From contig OX422198.1 in NCBI GenBank assembly GCA_949130485.1, positions 1,119,262 through 1,183,261 on the forward strand: DNA of 64,000 bases. Reading direction: 5' to 3'. A program made the translations under genes and the position numbers. Source of the stretch: Agelas oroides. Lineage: Eukaryota; Porifera; Demospongiae; Agelasida; Agelasidae. Below are positions 1 through 13,000 of the stretch, one piece after another. Under the pieces are notes generated by a model that saw only the letters and a program-made list of their open reading frames with translations, searched no databases and was not told where the DNA came from. Each line of letters opens with the position of its first letter. The first letter of the stretch is position 1.

Positions 1-31
<31 letters not shown>

Positions 32-776
32 CACATGTGCGTATCAACATGGTCAGCCTGATCTTGTTACACCTACTATGGTAGTGACACTCTCATTTAG
101 TGTCTGGACAATGGGGTTTAGAGTTGAGTACTTTTAGTAACAGTGTGTGTGGGGGGGTCCTAGTAGTGACATATGGTATAACAGCACATGTACATGGCCT
201 AATGGAGGTCAGCTGACTACATTTCACATACAAGCTACTGGTAAATTATATGTATATTTAGGTTGTTAAGTGTTGCATGTCGTGATATGTACATAATGTA
301 CAGTATGTGTTTAATGATGCTATTGGGACTATCACGGTCTCCAATTTACAGGAGAATTCTAGGACCAATAGGGATAAAATTATTATTACATCCATCATAC
401 ATGCATGGCTAATACATCATGGCATGGTTATAGCTGTACCCTTCCCTCATGCCATGACACTCACCTCACTTCCCCTCTTGCCATGACACTCACCTCACTT
501 CCCCTCTTGCCATGACACTCACCTCACTTCCCCTCATGCCATGACACTCCACTGACCTTAATCCCCCAGCCTTGTTCCCACTCACCACCACCCTCCCTCC
601 CCCCCTCCTCTCACGACACTCCACTCACCTCCCCCCTCACTCACTCACTTCACCCTCCCTCCCCTCCTCACCTCCCCCCCTCACTCACCTCATCCCTCCT
701 CACTCATTTCACCCTCACTCACCTCACCTTCACTCACTTCACCCTCCCTCCCCTATTCACCTCCCCCCTCACTCAC
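1..776. repeat. Simple-repeat and CT-rich intron of the SLC12 gene
   Basis: Bases 1-30 are a (GT)n run. About 462-552 holds three copies of a 29-base unit resembling CATGACACTCACCTCACTTC. About 560-790 is CT-rich low complexity made of repeated CTCACC and CCCTCC words. No coding exon was recognised on either strand below 777. The open frames here are low-complexity artefacts. Confidence 0.7.
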
Positions 777-996
777 CTCACCCTCCCCTGGTATGGGTAG
801 CTCAATCCTCCCCTCACGAAGGTACTCCAGGGAGGGGCGGGGCCGACCATCATCTTCAGTAGCATGGCGATAGTACACTGTCATTGGTAGAGCTTCTGCT
901 GTATTGTAACCAAAGGTGACATCTGCATTGCTGGTGAGGGACCGCTGCGGGTCAGTGGTTGCAGGAGACTCCTCAACATCCTCTATCTCAAACCTG

Positions 997-1070
<74 letters not shown>

Positions 1071-1780
1071 GACACAAACTCAATGTGTATGGTGAGACAC
1101 AAGTACGCTGTATTTATGTAGGCCTGCCTTTTGTCAGGGAGATGCAGTTCATTGCTTGTTCATGCTTATATGTGGTCCCTAAATCATTTCATAGCCGTTT
1201 CATTTAGCTAACCCACGAAGACATTTTTACAGTGGACACATATTTGTAAGTTTCCTCTCCAATCACACACTGTGGATTTGGGTTATGTAAGTAAACGATG
1301 ATTGTATACTAGGTAAGCACAAACTAGATGGTGAATGGTTTGTGGAAGATGGAGCTCTAATGGTCGTGTTTACTTAAGAAAAAGAGACGACACTCCACTC
1401 CACATTAACGCAGAAGGTGTTGAAGTGTTTCCCATTGTCTAAGGCCATTACTACACTACCTCTACGCACTGTTGAACACAGTGTACAGCTACTAAAATCA
1501 ACACGATACTCGGCTTGGTGAAGTCAAACCTTATCTTTGGATGACAGCATAGTTACAGGGTTATTGCTTTCAGCAGGTCTTGAGTCATGGGCTCCAGTAT
1601 TACAGTTTCCAGCAGCTATGTAAGTCTGTGTCATACTCACCTGAGGTGTGGTGACTCTCTGGATGTCCCCGGGTGCTTATCCCCCCCCTCCTCGGGATGG
1701 AGGAGAACAGGAGGCCCTTCACCCCCCATCTCCCCCACCCCCACCAGCTGCACTGCACCGTCCAGTCCAGGCACACTCAT
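777..1780 (-). CDS. SLC12 family cation-chloride cotransporter (NKCC/NCC-like), N-terminal exons, partial
   Basis: Two minus-strand exons join in phase. Exon 1 is 1780-1641, starting at the ATG at 1780 with an in-frame TGA just upstream and ending at a GTGAGT donor. Exon 2 is 993-777, preceded by CAG and ending at another GTGAGT donor. Together they encode about 119 residues: a Gly/Pro-rich start, then an acidic stretch and a segment reading VTFGYNTAEALPMTVYYRH followed by RPSLEYLREGR. That segment matches the conserved N-terminal regulatory region (AA_permease_N) of Na-K-Cl and Na-Cl cotransporters, which lies before the first membrane helix. Known members are plasma-membrane carriers moving Na, K and Cl together for volume and ion control. 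No transmembrane exon is found in 1-776, so the rest should lie beyond the window start. The intron after exon 2 is CT-rich with minisatellites. Family call is good; NKCC versus NCC cannot be decided. Confidence 0.75.
1000..1068. repeat. (GT)n microsatellite
   Basis: An uninterrupted GT dinucleotide run inside the first intron of the SLC12 gene, directly upstream (on the minus strand) of the exon 2 acceptor at 994-996. It contributes a CA-rich tract just before that acceptor. Confidence 0.95.
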
Positions 1781-4096
1781 CAGTCACTCTCTGAGGTGGA
1801 AGTAGAGCACTTTGGTTATAACAGTCAGTGTGTGCACACATCAACCAGGAAGTGAACATACCAAGTTTCACTAGGAAGGAATTGCACAATCAAAGGCAAC
1901 ATACTAATCATATGATCTGACACACACAGAAGCCTTCTCATCTGTGTATGATATCAGAGAGTGTTGTATCAAGTGAGGAACCATCCTCCCTGCCTAGCGT
2001 TCTGTCGTACTGAAATGCAGTAAGTTGGGTTCATAGCCCATTTAATACACCCAAGTTAGATTCACAGGCCTGAAGTTCGGTTCTCAACTCACAAGCCTCA
2101 AATTTCAGACTCGTGACACAGACAGATTTGTGAATTAAGACTTATGAGTTGAGGGCCGGGCTTCAGGACCATGAATCAAACTGTAGGCTATGAACATACC
2201 AAAGTTTGATTCACGGTCCTGAAGCTCAGCTCTCAGCTCACAAGCCTCAAAATAGATGGATCTATCTAGGCCTGGTATTGCCTGAAACACATCCTATGCA
2301 GTGGGTGACTCCGTGAAACATCTAAAGTCTGTCTTTTTTTTTTTTTTCAGAGAGATGTGGTTCACTGAATGTTTGTGTTTTGCTGTGGCATGTATGTATC
2401 ATAGTGTCACATGACCTAACACTACTTATTAGGTGAATAACTCTTACACAGACATTCACTTGTAACAGACATTCACCTGATAAGTAGGTCAAGCATACCA
2501 CTCATAGCAAAACTCGACCATTTACTCTAGTGACAGCTTGCAAAATGAGCTGTAGTTTAGGCGTCTCACAGTAGCTATGGACTGTGCTCGATAGACTACA
2601 TCTCCACATGCTCAACTGTCATTGACAACCTCTTTATTGGAAGCCAAGTATGCGCAGAACAATGTATACCACAGCAGAATTATCAATATTGGTGCAATTA
2701 TAGGACAACACTTGCCCCAGGTGAACCGCTCAGAATTTTTCCTCTTGTCTAATTATATCATTGCATATTGTTGCAATTCTAAGAGGGCTTCCTTAAACCA
2801 CTTCCTCCTGTCAGCCCACACTCTCAGGAATGACAGACATGAACAATCGGTGAACCACATCTCCCTGAAGAAAATAAGCATGCAGGCCTAGATATTATGC
2901 AAGCTAGGTCACTGTTTCGGCCAATGTCAGGACAAGTTTTGGCCACTGTCAGGCCTCATCAGCTGTGCTGGGGTGACTGGGAGGTGGGGACTGCTATCTC
3001 GTGCACAAAGTGCAGTCATGTGGCTGGCCTTATCCATATGACAGATAGAAGCTCTTTGACTGTAGTGTCTCTTCATGCAGCTGTCCTTCAGAAATTGACA
3101 TGCATGATCATCAACACTGGTTACAATCAGGAGCTTCCAAGTGCCGCAAAGTGGAGTGGCAGTTCATAAGTACCTACGTAGCAGTAGATTAGCTGTGTGC
3201 ATGTTGAAGTCCCTCAGGGAAAACAAACCCAATGCCGTTAAATAGAGAATGAGAATCAGAATGCAAACCAAGCATTTCAGATCTGTTAATTGCGCTCCCA
3301 ATTAAGAGTTGAGCTTCAGACCTGTAAATTGAGCTATGGACCTGCAAGTTGTGTTTTTGAGCTTGCAAGCTAGTAACTACCAACTTATTGCAGGTCTGGG
3401 CCACTGCACCCTATGTACGCACCAACAAGGTGCAGTAGGGTCTTGCATAGTCTGTAAGCTGCTTTGTGAGTGCCTGTTGCAATAGCTAGGCGTTTGGCAG
3501 CCAATCGTCTCCCATTCATCCTAAGTGAGGTTGGACTACAAGAATGCTTGGCATCAATGAAAATTTATAACAACAGAAATACTTGGATACGCCACTCTCC
3601 AAATATCCATATTATTTAAGCACAGTGTCCATGATTCTAAGGAGCGGCACAAGTGTCAGAAACTAGCCAAACTATACGCTCATTCACCGTGAGGATGTAC
3701 AATGTGTGGGATACTCCAATCACCCGATGATAACCACTTAGTCGAATGTCAGCATTGACAGCAAGCTTCCGTCTTCCCTGATCTTTGTTTTACTGAGAAT
3801 TTCTGACTACATCTACTCAGTGTACTGACTACTGAAGAATCAGAGGCAACTCACAGTGTTAATACAGTTGTCAGCACTGTGTACGTGAGTGCTGTGGTCC
3901 ACTGCCAGCGGCACAACAAAGGGTGCTCGACGTTCCGACCAGCTGAGTGTATGCTTACAAATAATGTGCTCTATTTAGAGAGCGCATCTAATTAGCACTG
4001 GTCTAGAAAAGCACGTACAGCAGTCGAGGATCAGCCCAGCACACTTTTTATCAAGTAAAGAAGTAGTTGACAGTGTTTTAAAACATCTGAACTGCT
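1781..4096. other. Divergent intergenic region between the SLC12 and GON4L genes
   Basis: About 2.3 kb separates the SLC12 start (minus) from the GON4L start (plus), so the two genes are head to head and both promoters should lie here. No exon is convincing. The region holds repeat relics: 2040-2260 has direct and inverted copies of a motif around GATTCACAGGCCTGAAG, with related words near 3290-3370, and 2266-2365 is related to 9410-9510. Confidence 0.5.
2266..2365 (+). repeat. Dispersed repeat, copy 1 (partner at 9410-9510)
   Basis: The sequence around GGCCTGGTATTGCCTGAAAC, continuing through GGGTGACT and ending in GAGATGTGGTTCA, recurs diverged in the same orientation at about 9410-9510 inside GON4L intron 7. 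This suggests an old interspersed element of unknown class. Confidence 0.6.
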
Positions 4097-7000
4097 ATGG
4101 GGAAGAAATCTAAAAGAAAAAGCTCGAAACCTAAGCTGAAATTGCCCGGGGAGGAGGGCAAGGATTCACCACCAATGATGCAGACAGAACAGGGACAAGC
4201 AGAGAGACAGGATGAAGGTTCTGATGGCAGTGCCTCCTCCTCTTCTGCCAGCCATAGTAGCAGAAGTACGTCTCCACGTGAAGAAATTGTGCTACAAGAG
4301 GAGGAAGTGGGCACTCAGAAAGAGGGAGGCACAGCCGGGGTGGAAGGTGGACATATCCAGAGTATTGACCAGCAGGTGGAGGAGGGCAGGAGCACTGACC
4401 AGCAGGTGGAGGGGGGAGGGAATATTGACCAGCAGGTGGAGGAGGGCGGGAATATTTACCAGCAGTTGGAGGAGGGCGGGAATGTTGACCAGCAGTTGGT
4501 GGAGGGTGGGAATATTGACCAGCAGTTGGAGGAGGGCGGGAATATTGACCAGCAGGTGGAGGAGGGAGGGGTTATTGACCAGTGGTTGGAGGAGGGTGGG
4601 AATATTGACCAGCAGTTGGAGGAGAGCGGGAATATTGACCAGCATTTGAAGGAGGGCGGGAGCACTGACCAGCAGTTGGAGGAGGACGGGAATATTGACC
4701 AGCAGGTGGAGGAAGGCGGGAATATTGACCAGCAGGTGGAGGAGGGTGGGAATATTGACCAGCAGGTGAAGGAGGGCAACCAGCAGGTGGAGGGCGGGAG
4801 CACTGACCAGCAGATGGAGGAGGGCGGGAATATTGACGAGGAGTTGGAGGAGAGAGGGAGCACTGACCAGCATTTGAAGGAGGGAGGAAGCACTGATCAG
4901 CAGTTGGAGGAGGGCGGGAATATTGATCAACATGTGGGGGAGGGTGGGAATATTGACGAAGAGGTGGAGGAGGGTGGGAGCACTGACCAGCAGGTGGAGA
5001 AGGGCGGGAATATTGACCAGCAGTTGGATGAAGTGGCTGCCAAAAGCAATCTCTCTGTACTTAATGTGAAGAGCATCTTACATGTGAGTCGAATGTCTTG
5101 TGTGATCTCAGGTGCTTAGACACTCAATGTAATGGGAATCTGAGGAAGAGCACATGTATATTTTATTCCCAACTTATACTACCGTGTAGGAAATGTAACT
5201 ATTAACTATGTGTACATACCTTGTCACTGCAGATTATTTTCTCCCGGTTATTTTTTTACCAACCCATGAACTAAGGAATATTAACAGTAGTATATAGCTA
5301 TATTACTAGTTAAGTGCAAGTCCACACTTCTTGTGTTTGTCCAGCATGTGTTGAAGGACCGACGTGTTCTTGCAATGGTCCAGAGGAGAGTGGCAGAAGA
5401 GGAAGGGAGGGAACTCTCATCAGAGTGGCAGGAAGACATTGTCACCTATGTGAGTTGAAATGATAGGCGAAGAAAAGGTTGCAATATAAAACCCCAGACC
5501 TCAACCCACACTTTGTTGATCCCGATGGAGATGCTCTCCATATGTTACTGAGCCGTCCAGGGAAGGTATAGCTGTAGATCCTGCCTAGGAAGACATAAGT
5601 ACTACCCAGCTCCTGCTCTGTCTTCTCCTCCAACTGATGCCTACACTTTGCGTGTATGCTACTAGGTAGAAGGTGATCTAGGTCACATGAAGCTGATATT
5701 CTCTTTGCTGCCTTTGAATTTTTTGAGCAAGAACACTTCTCCCAAACACCATGCCTGCTCACGAGCAGGTATGAACCACTACAGTCAAACCTCCCATAAC
5801 GGACCCTCCAAGAAGCGGACAACCTCTCTACAGCGGACAAACGCTGTGTTACAGATTGAAATTACTATAGTACTAATACATAAATAACCTCCGAGAGGCG
5901 GACGCTTCTTGATTCCAGACAGCGGACAAGATTTGAACTCCCAACGTGACTTTTCAATACAAAGTTGCCTCTAAATAACTGACATCCAGGAAACCACACC
6001 TATAAAAGTGTACCACGCCCACACATTTTGAGGACAATCAGGAATTTAACCACATGCGATTATAAATAAACACGCATCCATACGCATGAACGCATGTAGA
6101 CAGCTAAACTTCCATACTAAACTTTCACACACAGTAAGATTAATAATACATTGTTGTCAAGAAGTTTTTAAGATTTAGTCTAGCTGTAGGGCCTATGCAA
6201 GTCCAGATGCTGTTAAGCAGTCCACCAATTCCTTCATTTTATCTATGTAAGGCTTGGGTCCATGAAATATTATTTGAGGATTATACAATTGAACCTCCGA
6301 GATAGGGACAACCTCCGAACAAAGGACAAAAGACTCGTTCCCAAAGTGTCCTTTGTTCGGAAGTTCAACTGTATACCCACCAACGAGTCCACGTCCACCA
6401 ATGAGTCCACCCCATGTACGACGCAACACCAGCTCCAACCACCAGACCTTTTACTGCACTGAAGGCATAGCAAGAAATAGCAGATGTTAGAATGTCTGTT
6501 TTATAATGAAGACCTCAGTACTGCTTTAGGCTATGGAAAGAATGGTGCCTGAGGCTGCAATTCCCCAACTAACAACTAGCTATAACCAAAGGAGTTACAG
6601 CACTGGCTTACCTATTTCATTCTCAATTTGTGCAAAAATGGTTCCGAATTGACCCCAGACACCCTCCACCACACTTGTTGTGGCCTAATGCACCATCTGC
6701 AATGAAATGTTGGCCTACTAGCAACTTTTTATAGAAGCTCAAATATTCAGAGTTCCTAGATGCCAAGAGGAAGTGTTTGCAAGTCTGGTAAAAACCCAAG
6801 AAGAAGCAAGTTTCAACTTTTGAACTGTCTACCACTGCATCATCGCAGCATCATTATTTTATTTTCACCACGTTCATAGCACACACCTTAACAACCATAC
6901 CACATGAGTTCGAGATGGAAAGTTCAAACATGAAGGTTTAGTTGCTGGCACACTTAAGTTGTGAAGATACATGTATTACTGCAGCAGCATCTAACCTATC

Positions 7001-10000
7001 ATCCAGTTCTAGCTGATAAAATGTAATTCAGTTATAGTGCATGCTTTGACAGATGTATACTTTTTTTTGAGCGTGAAACTTCCGGTTCTATGGTGTTTAC
7101 CCACATTTACTCTGTCATACTGTGTGCTCTGTTTTCATATTTCAGGAGCCTAAGCTGACACGTTCTCATGTGCGACAGGCAGTGGCTTCCAGTGTAGCCA
7201 GAGGAGCTGTCAGCCCTGAGAAGATTGTGAGTTGTTACAGCATGCATCACACCTTGGGAGGGTAACATATACTTATGTGTGTAGGTAAAAGTTGTGTTGT
7301 GGCTCTCTTAATAGTCCTCCAGCAAATTAATTGCTATAGCCATACAACAGACTGTTCTTCCTTACAGCCCCCATTGGGGCAGACCTGTACTGGTTTTACA
7401 AGTGAACTAGCTGATCAATATTGTTTCCTTGGCTGTCAATGTTGTGCATTTGCAGAATTTTTTTTTCCTACAAGTACACTTTCATTTCTGTGGTATATAT
7501 ATCAGTTGCAAGTGTGAGCTCTGTGCAGGAGCATCTGATACGAAATATCAGTAGCTTACTTGACTATTTCTCCCTAACTCATTAGGCATGTCTGACCAGG
7601 TCTTCTGTCACCCCTACCAAAGCTGGATCATCTAAGAAGCAAGTATGTTAATTAGCTATAGTCTGTATGAAGCATAGCAAGTACTGCCTAGTTACGTCTG
7701 TGCTTATGATGGTCTGGGTGTGCTTGCATGAGTGTGTCTGTGTTTGCAGGCGAGCCATCCGCTGTTGGATGTGACATTCTCGGAGGAGTCTTCCGATGAG
7801 GAGTATAATCCTGCCACTGATATGAGTGAGGGGGAGAGCGAAGGGGAGGAGAGCGAGGAGGGAGAGTGGAGAGATACCTCATTGTGTGATCCCAAGGCGC
7901 CTCAGATTGAGGAGAAACAGGATGCTAAAACACAAAGCACAAGTATGTGAATTTTTTTATCGATCCCACAATTTGCATAGTACATCAACAATACAGCTTG
8001 AGTGATTGCTCAATGTATCTATAAACTGTATGTGCTAATATCAGCTTTAGCTTAGCTCTTGAAGAATGGTGTTATAAATTGTCCTGATTTGGCCTCGCTC
8101 TCAGGCCTGTTTGAAGATTGGGAGAAAAGGGCATGGTATCTACTTTATGCACATGTGCTTAATTAGTGCATAAAGTTCATGTGAAATTGTGCAATGTGCG
8201 CATTCCTTCTATTGCAGCAAGTGTTCCTACTGAGTCACCGAGCTCTGCACCTCAGGTTGCGCCACCAGTATCACAGCCCATGGACACTACTGCAACTGAA
8301 GCACACACGTCAAGCAGTAGTCCTCCACTGTCAACTGCACCAGTGTTGTCAACAGCGCCACAAATAGGACCTCACTCTTCCACCTCCCAGCCAGTTTTGT
8401 CAAGCACAGTGACACAAACATCACACACCCTCACCTCCACAACTGAAGCCTCTGATGTTTGCACCCTAACAACACCCAGTGCTCCCTCACTCTCAGACAC
8501 ACAGACAACCATGTTCCCAACTCCGGCTCTCCTCTCCACCGTACAGCCACCCGTCTCACAGTCTGAGGACCTTGTTGTACAGGAAGCAGCCGCCCTGCTT
8601 GCCTCCCTCTCTGATACCATCCTCTCCCCAATGAAGTTCCACATGTCCCAGCCACAGGAGGATGCTAACCAATCATTTACCTCCAAGCAAGCGGTTGGTA
8701 GAGTTAATGTGCATACATATTGTAATCTGCAGGAAATGTTTAATTGAGTTTCATTTTTGCTTACTGCATGCTGTGATAGTCTTTTGTCTTTGGAAGGGAG
8801 GTGGGGGTTGGGGGGGGGATTGTTTACTGCAAGGTAGAACCTGCAGTCATGTCATAGATGTGCAACGAATTGTGACCTTACACATGTATATTGTAAATCC
8901 AAAACCCTCAACAGCCAGTATCTCAGGCTAAAGACTGTGATGCAAACAGGTCCAAATTGCGGAAAGGTTTCTTTTACAGTCTGCAGGCACGGGACCTTGG
9001 TCAAAAAGTACTGTTCTGGAATCCGTGAAAGTGACCTTTCCATGATTTGTGATTTTCTAGTACGACACATGCGTGGTAGGGTTTTGAGTATTCTGAAGTC
9101 AAGTCTCCTGTGTGAAAACTGGCTAGTATAGATAGGGTGATTTTTTTTCACCGTAGGATGAGGATTTGATTGCCACTAGGACCCGTTCCAAGCACCCACT
9201 CACTGACACCTCCATTTCAGCTATAGAAGGTACGTAGCTGGTAGGTCTGTTGATACAGGAGTATCCATGACAATTTGTAAGCAAGCACTTGTGTAGCTGA
9301 AGTGAATGTACATAATCCTGCTCTACACCTTTAGCTCAATCAGTCCATTATACATAAAAAGATACATGCACTTGTTCAGGCTTGTCCCCCAGTGTTCTGC
9401 ATTCATAGAGACCTGGTATTGGCTGAAACGCGTCCCACGCAATGGGTAACTTTGCATAACATCTACATTGTAGGCCTATCTATTAGGGAGATGTGGTTCA
9501 TTGATATATAGGAAATACATTTAGTTCAATATTACATGTAGGAGTGTTTGTTGTTAGTTTTACTGAAGGCTCACTGCATAGGTACATACATATTCCCTCA
9601 CTGGCCTTCTTCACTTTCCTCTTCTTCTCTTCTCCCTTCTCTCTCCCACCCCACCCCACCCCACCCCAGCCTCCTTCATCCCCCCCGATGTGGAAGACCC
9701 TCCTACTCCCATGGAGCTAGATGATGAGGAACTGGAGTGGCAGCAATGGCTCCATGACCTCATGAACCCATCTGGTATACTGTAAACTTGTGATAATATC
9801 CCCTTCCCCCCACCCCCCTCCCTTTTTGTACACTACTTTGAGTATAAAGTGGGGAGGGAGCGTTTTACTCGAATATAGTCAGTTAGTTACAACACGATGT
9901 TACACACAAGATTGACAGTACATTTACAATGACTGCCATGGCTTTCCAGAAGAATGACAGCATCCCTAGTCCTGTACTATGAAAAATTAGCAGTGTCTGT

Positions 10001-13000
10001 GTTGTTACTTAAGGCAAGAGGCATCGGAGTAACTAGCATTGTCAGTGGTGGCAGGAGATGACCTGTGTATATGGCCAGTGGTTTCGTGTGTACACGCACT
10101 TCATGATAAAAGCTCACTAAAAAGTACACCTGCTCACTGAGGGGCATTTAAACACTTGAGTATAAATCACCTATAAAATTCTCCGTCTGTCTGCCGAGTG
10201 AAGGTGAACTGTTTAGCTCTTCTGATGAACCAGCCAAACTTGTCTTCATGGTCGATCGGCCTAATTGGACACTAAAGAGGTTTTCTAGTTTGTGGTGAAC
10301 GCTGGTCAGAAATATGAAAAGGATGGTAATTACGCATTACGGCATTTTCCTACTTTGTTTGGTTGCTTTTGGGGGTTTCCATAAATGGGCATGTTTCCAT
10401 AACAAAGCCATAGGTATGTATGGCGGAAGTGGTATAGGGTTTTTCCTAAAAACATTTCTCACCACAAACATTTCAGTCACTGCATAGTCTTCATGTCTGT
10501 TTATTCATTACCAGGTGTAGCTGAGGAATGATCTAGTACAAGCTGCATGTAGCTATTATGTACTCAGCTATATAGGACTCAAGCAATGGAGCATCTGAGA
10601 GATAAACTAGGAACTCTGATTTTAGTTGCTTTAGTTGTTAGCTACTCTAGAAATGTAGTGTTTGCTGAGAAACAGGCAGAGATCCCAACCCTCCATCTGC
10701 TGGCCCTGGTACCCCTAGGAGAAACTGCAGGGGTTCCCCCTCAGCCTCCCTACAACAGGGGAGAGGATATGATTGCAGCAGCAGAACTGGCAGTGAACAA
10801 AATCAACTTGAGAGATGACATTCTACCTCATTATAGGCTGGAGCTAGTCCCAGCTAATGCAGAGGTGTGCAGTCAAAATCTGGCAGAACATGCACTAGGA
10901 AACTTTGTGAGGCATGTGACAGGTGGAGATTTGAACATAGTGGGGGTGGTTGGGTTGGTGTGCTCCACAGTCACCCAGGCTGTCTCCCCACTAGCAGGAA
11001 GGCCCGAAATAGATCTCCTCCAGATTTCAGCTGGTGCCACTTCTCCAGTATTCTCCAGTGAAGAAGAGTATCCACGACTCTATCGAATGATCTCATCCTC
11101 AGCTGTCTACAATGATGCTGTTCTGGAATTGATGGCTGCTTTCCAGTGGAAGAGAATCAGCATGGTCCGAGATACCAAGTTGATCCAACACACGACAACT
11201 GCAGATAACTTTTTGACCAAAGTTGAAAGCAGGGACGAACTTGAAGTTGTACTTCTGGGAGATGTGACCCCTACATTTCCTACCTCTCCAGTTCAGAGCC
11301 TCCTACCAGAGAGAGCAAGAATATTATACGCCTCTGTAACAGCATCTGAAGCTCGTGAGTTACTGTGCGCGTCATATCAGAGTAATCTTCGTTGGCCTGA
11401 ATTTGTGTGGATCTTTCATGACCTCAGCCTTGAAGACTTGAAGGACAGTACAGGGAACTGTGGCAGTGAAACAATGCTCAGAGCAATTGAAGGTGTGTTT
11501 TTACTGCAATATAGACTCCAGCCGAATCCCAGCACAATCTTGGTTTCAGGACAGACATACCAAGACTATCTCATGGAACTGCAAACTAAAGGGATACAAG
11601 AGAACCAATACACCAATGCACTGCATGATTCCATCTGGGCATTTGCACTGGCAATGAACAATTTAACATTAGAAGAACTCCATACAACCACTCTAGTCGA
11701 GCAAAACCTGAAAACGGTACACTTTTCTGGTGTGCTTGGTGACGTTTCTTTCAGAGAGAGGGAGGTGGTGAATGCTGTGGATATTTTCCATGTGAGAAAG
11801 GGAGAAATGGTTCATACTGGGAATTACAACCCACACTCTGGAAATTTGACAATCCTGTTATCACCAGAGATTATCCCAAGTGATAGCTTTGAGACAAATG
11901 TGATTCTACTCCACCGAGCTTTTATTGTCATAACTTACATTGTTGTTGGGGCTCTGTTGGTCTTCACCACAGTTGTCCTGGTGCTCTTTATCTACTACTG
12001 GAATAAGCCATCGGTCAAGGCCTCCAGTCCCATCCTGAGTATCCTCATATTTGCTGGCTGCTATATGATCTACATAGGATGCTTGATATCAGGTGCAAAT
12101 GATATCAATCCGACAATTTTGGGTCCCATGTGTCTAGCTCAGGTGTGGTTTAATGCAACTGGTGTACAGCTCATTTACTCAGCTCTGTTCATGAGACTGC
12201 TACGAATTTATCGCATCTTCTTCTTCAAAGTCTTTTCAAAACCTGGAAAGATCTGGTCCGATCAAGCCTTGGTTGCACTGAGTTTCATCCCTGTAATAAT
12301 TACCATTCTCATGATGATACTGTGGACTGTAGCGGATCCTATTGTTACTGGGTATAATGCAGCAGTATTTGAGACGGCAAGTGACCCCCCGCAGTATGCT
12401 GTTCGTATAACCTGTATGGGTGATATTCTCATTGTGTGGTTAATAATCGTACTCTGTGTGGTGAATGGAGTCACCATTTTGGGTGTGGTCATTCTTGCAA
12501 CCCTCACAAGGAAAGTACACCTGGATAACTTTAAGGACACTAAGCAAGTGAACAAGTTTGTATTCTCAACAGTAACTTGCCTGTGCGTCTGGCTTCCATA
12601 CACAGTGGTGTTTACTAATGTACTCTTCATCCCTGATGTTGCTCAGGTCTTCAACATACTTCCTTATCTGGTAGTCACGCTTCTCTGTATAGTGTTTCTG
12701 TTTGTTCCAAAGATCCGGTCTGCAAGGCACGAACAAAGAAAGAGTCAGAGAAAGAAAAGTAACCCGGTTGTTCTCATAGCTCACAGGAGAATTGTAACTG
12801 GACTGTGACTTGAGATCATCATTATGAATACAGCCATGAAGCACCTATCTCAGAGCTTATAAGGATGTGCACTGCAATAGTACAAATTCTGTCAGAATTG
12901 ATTAATTTATTGTCCACTCACTCTCAATATTTAAATAAGTTGACAAGCCACAAATATTGCCTATGAGACTGTAAAGTGGGAGGGGATTGGAATTCAGGCT

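Noticed and set aside
959..1207. Open frames over GT runs (also 37389-37787 and its reverse)
   Set aside because: Cys-Val or His-Thr repeats come from translating the GT microsatellites and have no other coding character, apart from the short 3' end used as CCDC112 exon 1.
4292..4933. Long Leu-rich minus-strand open frame (213 residues)
   Set aside because: It is the reverse shadow of the 30-bp coding minisatellite in GON4L exon 1; the plus-strand frame has clear GON4L continuation.
12262..12630. Minus-strand frame of 122 residues
   Set aside because: It is antisense to the membrane region of the class C receptor and is a codon-structure shadow.
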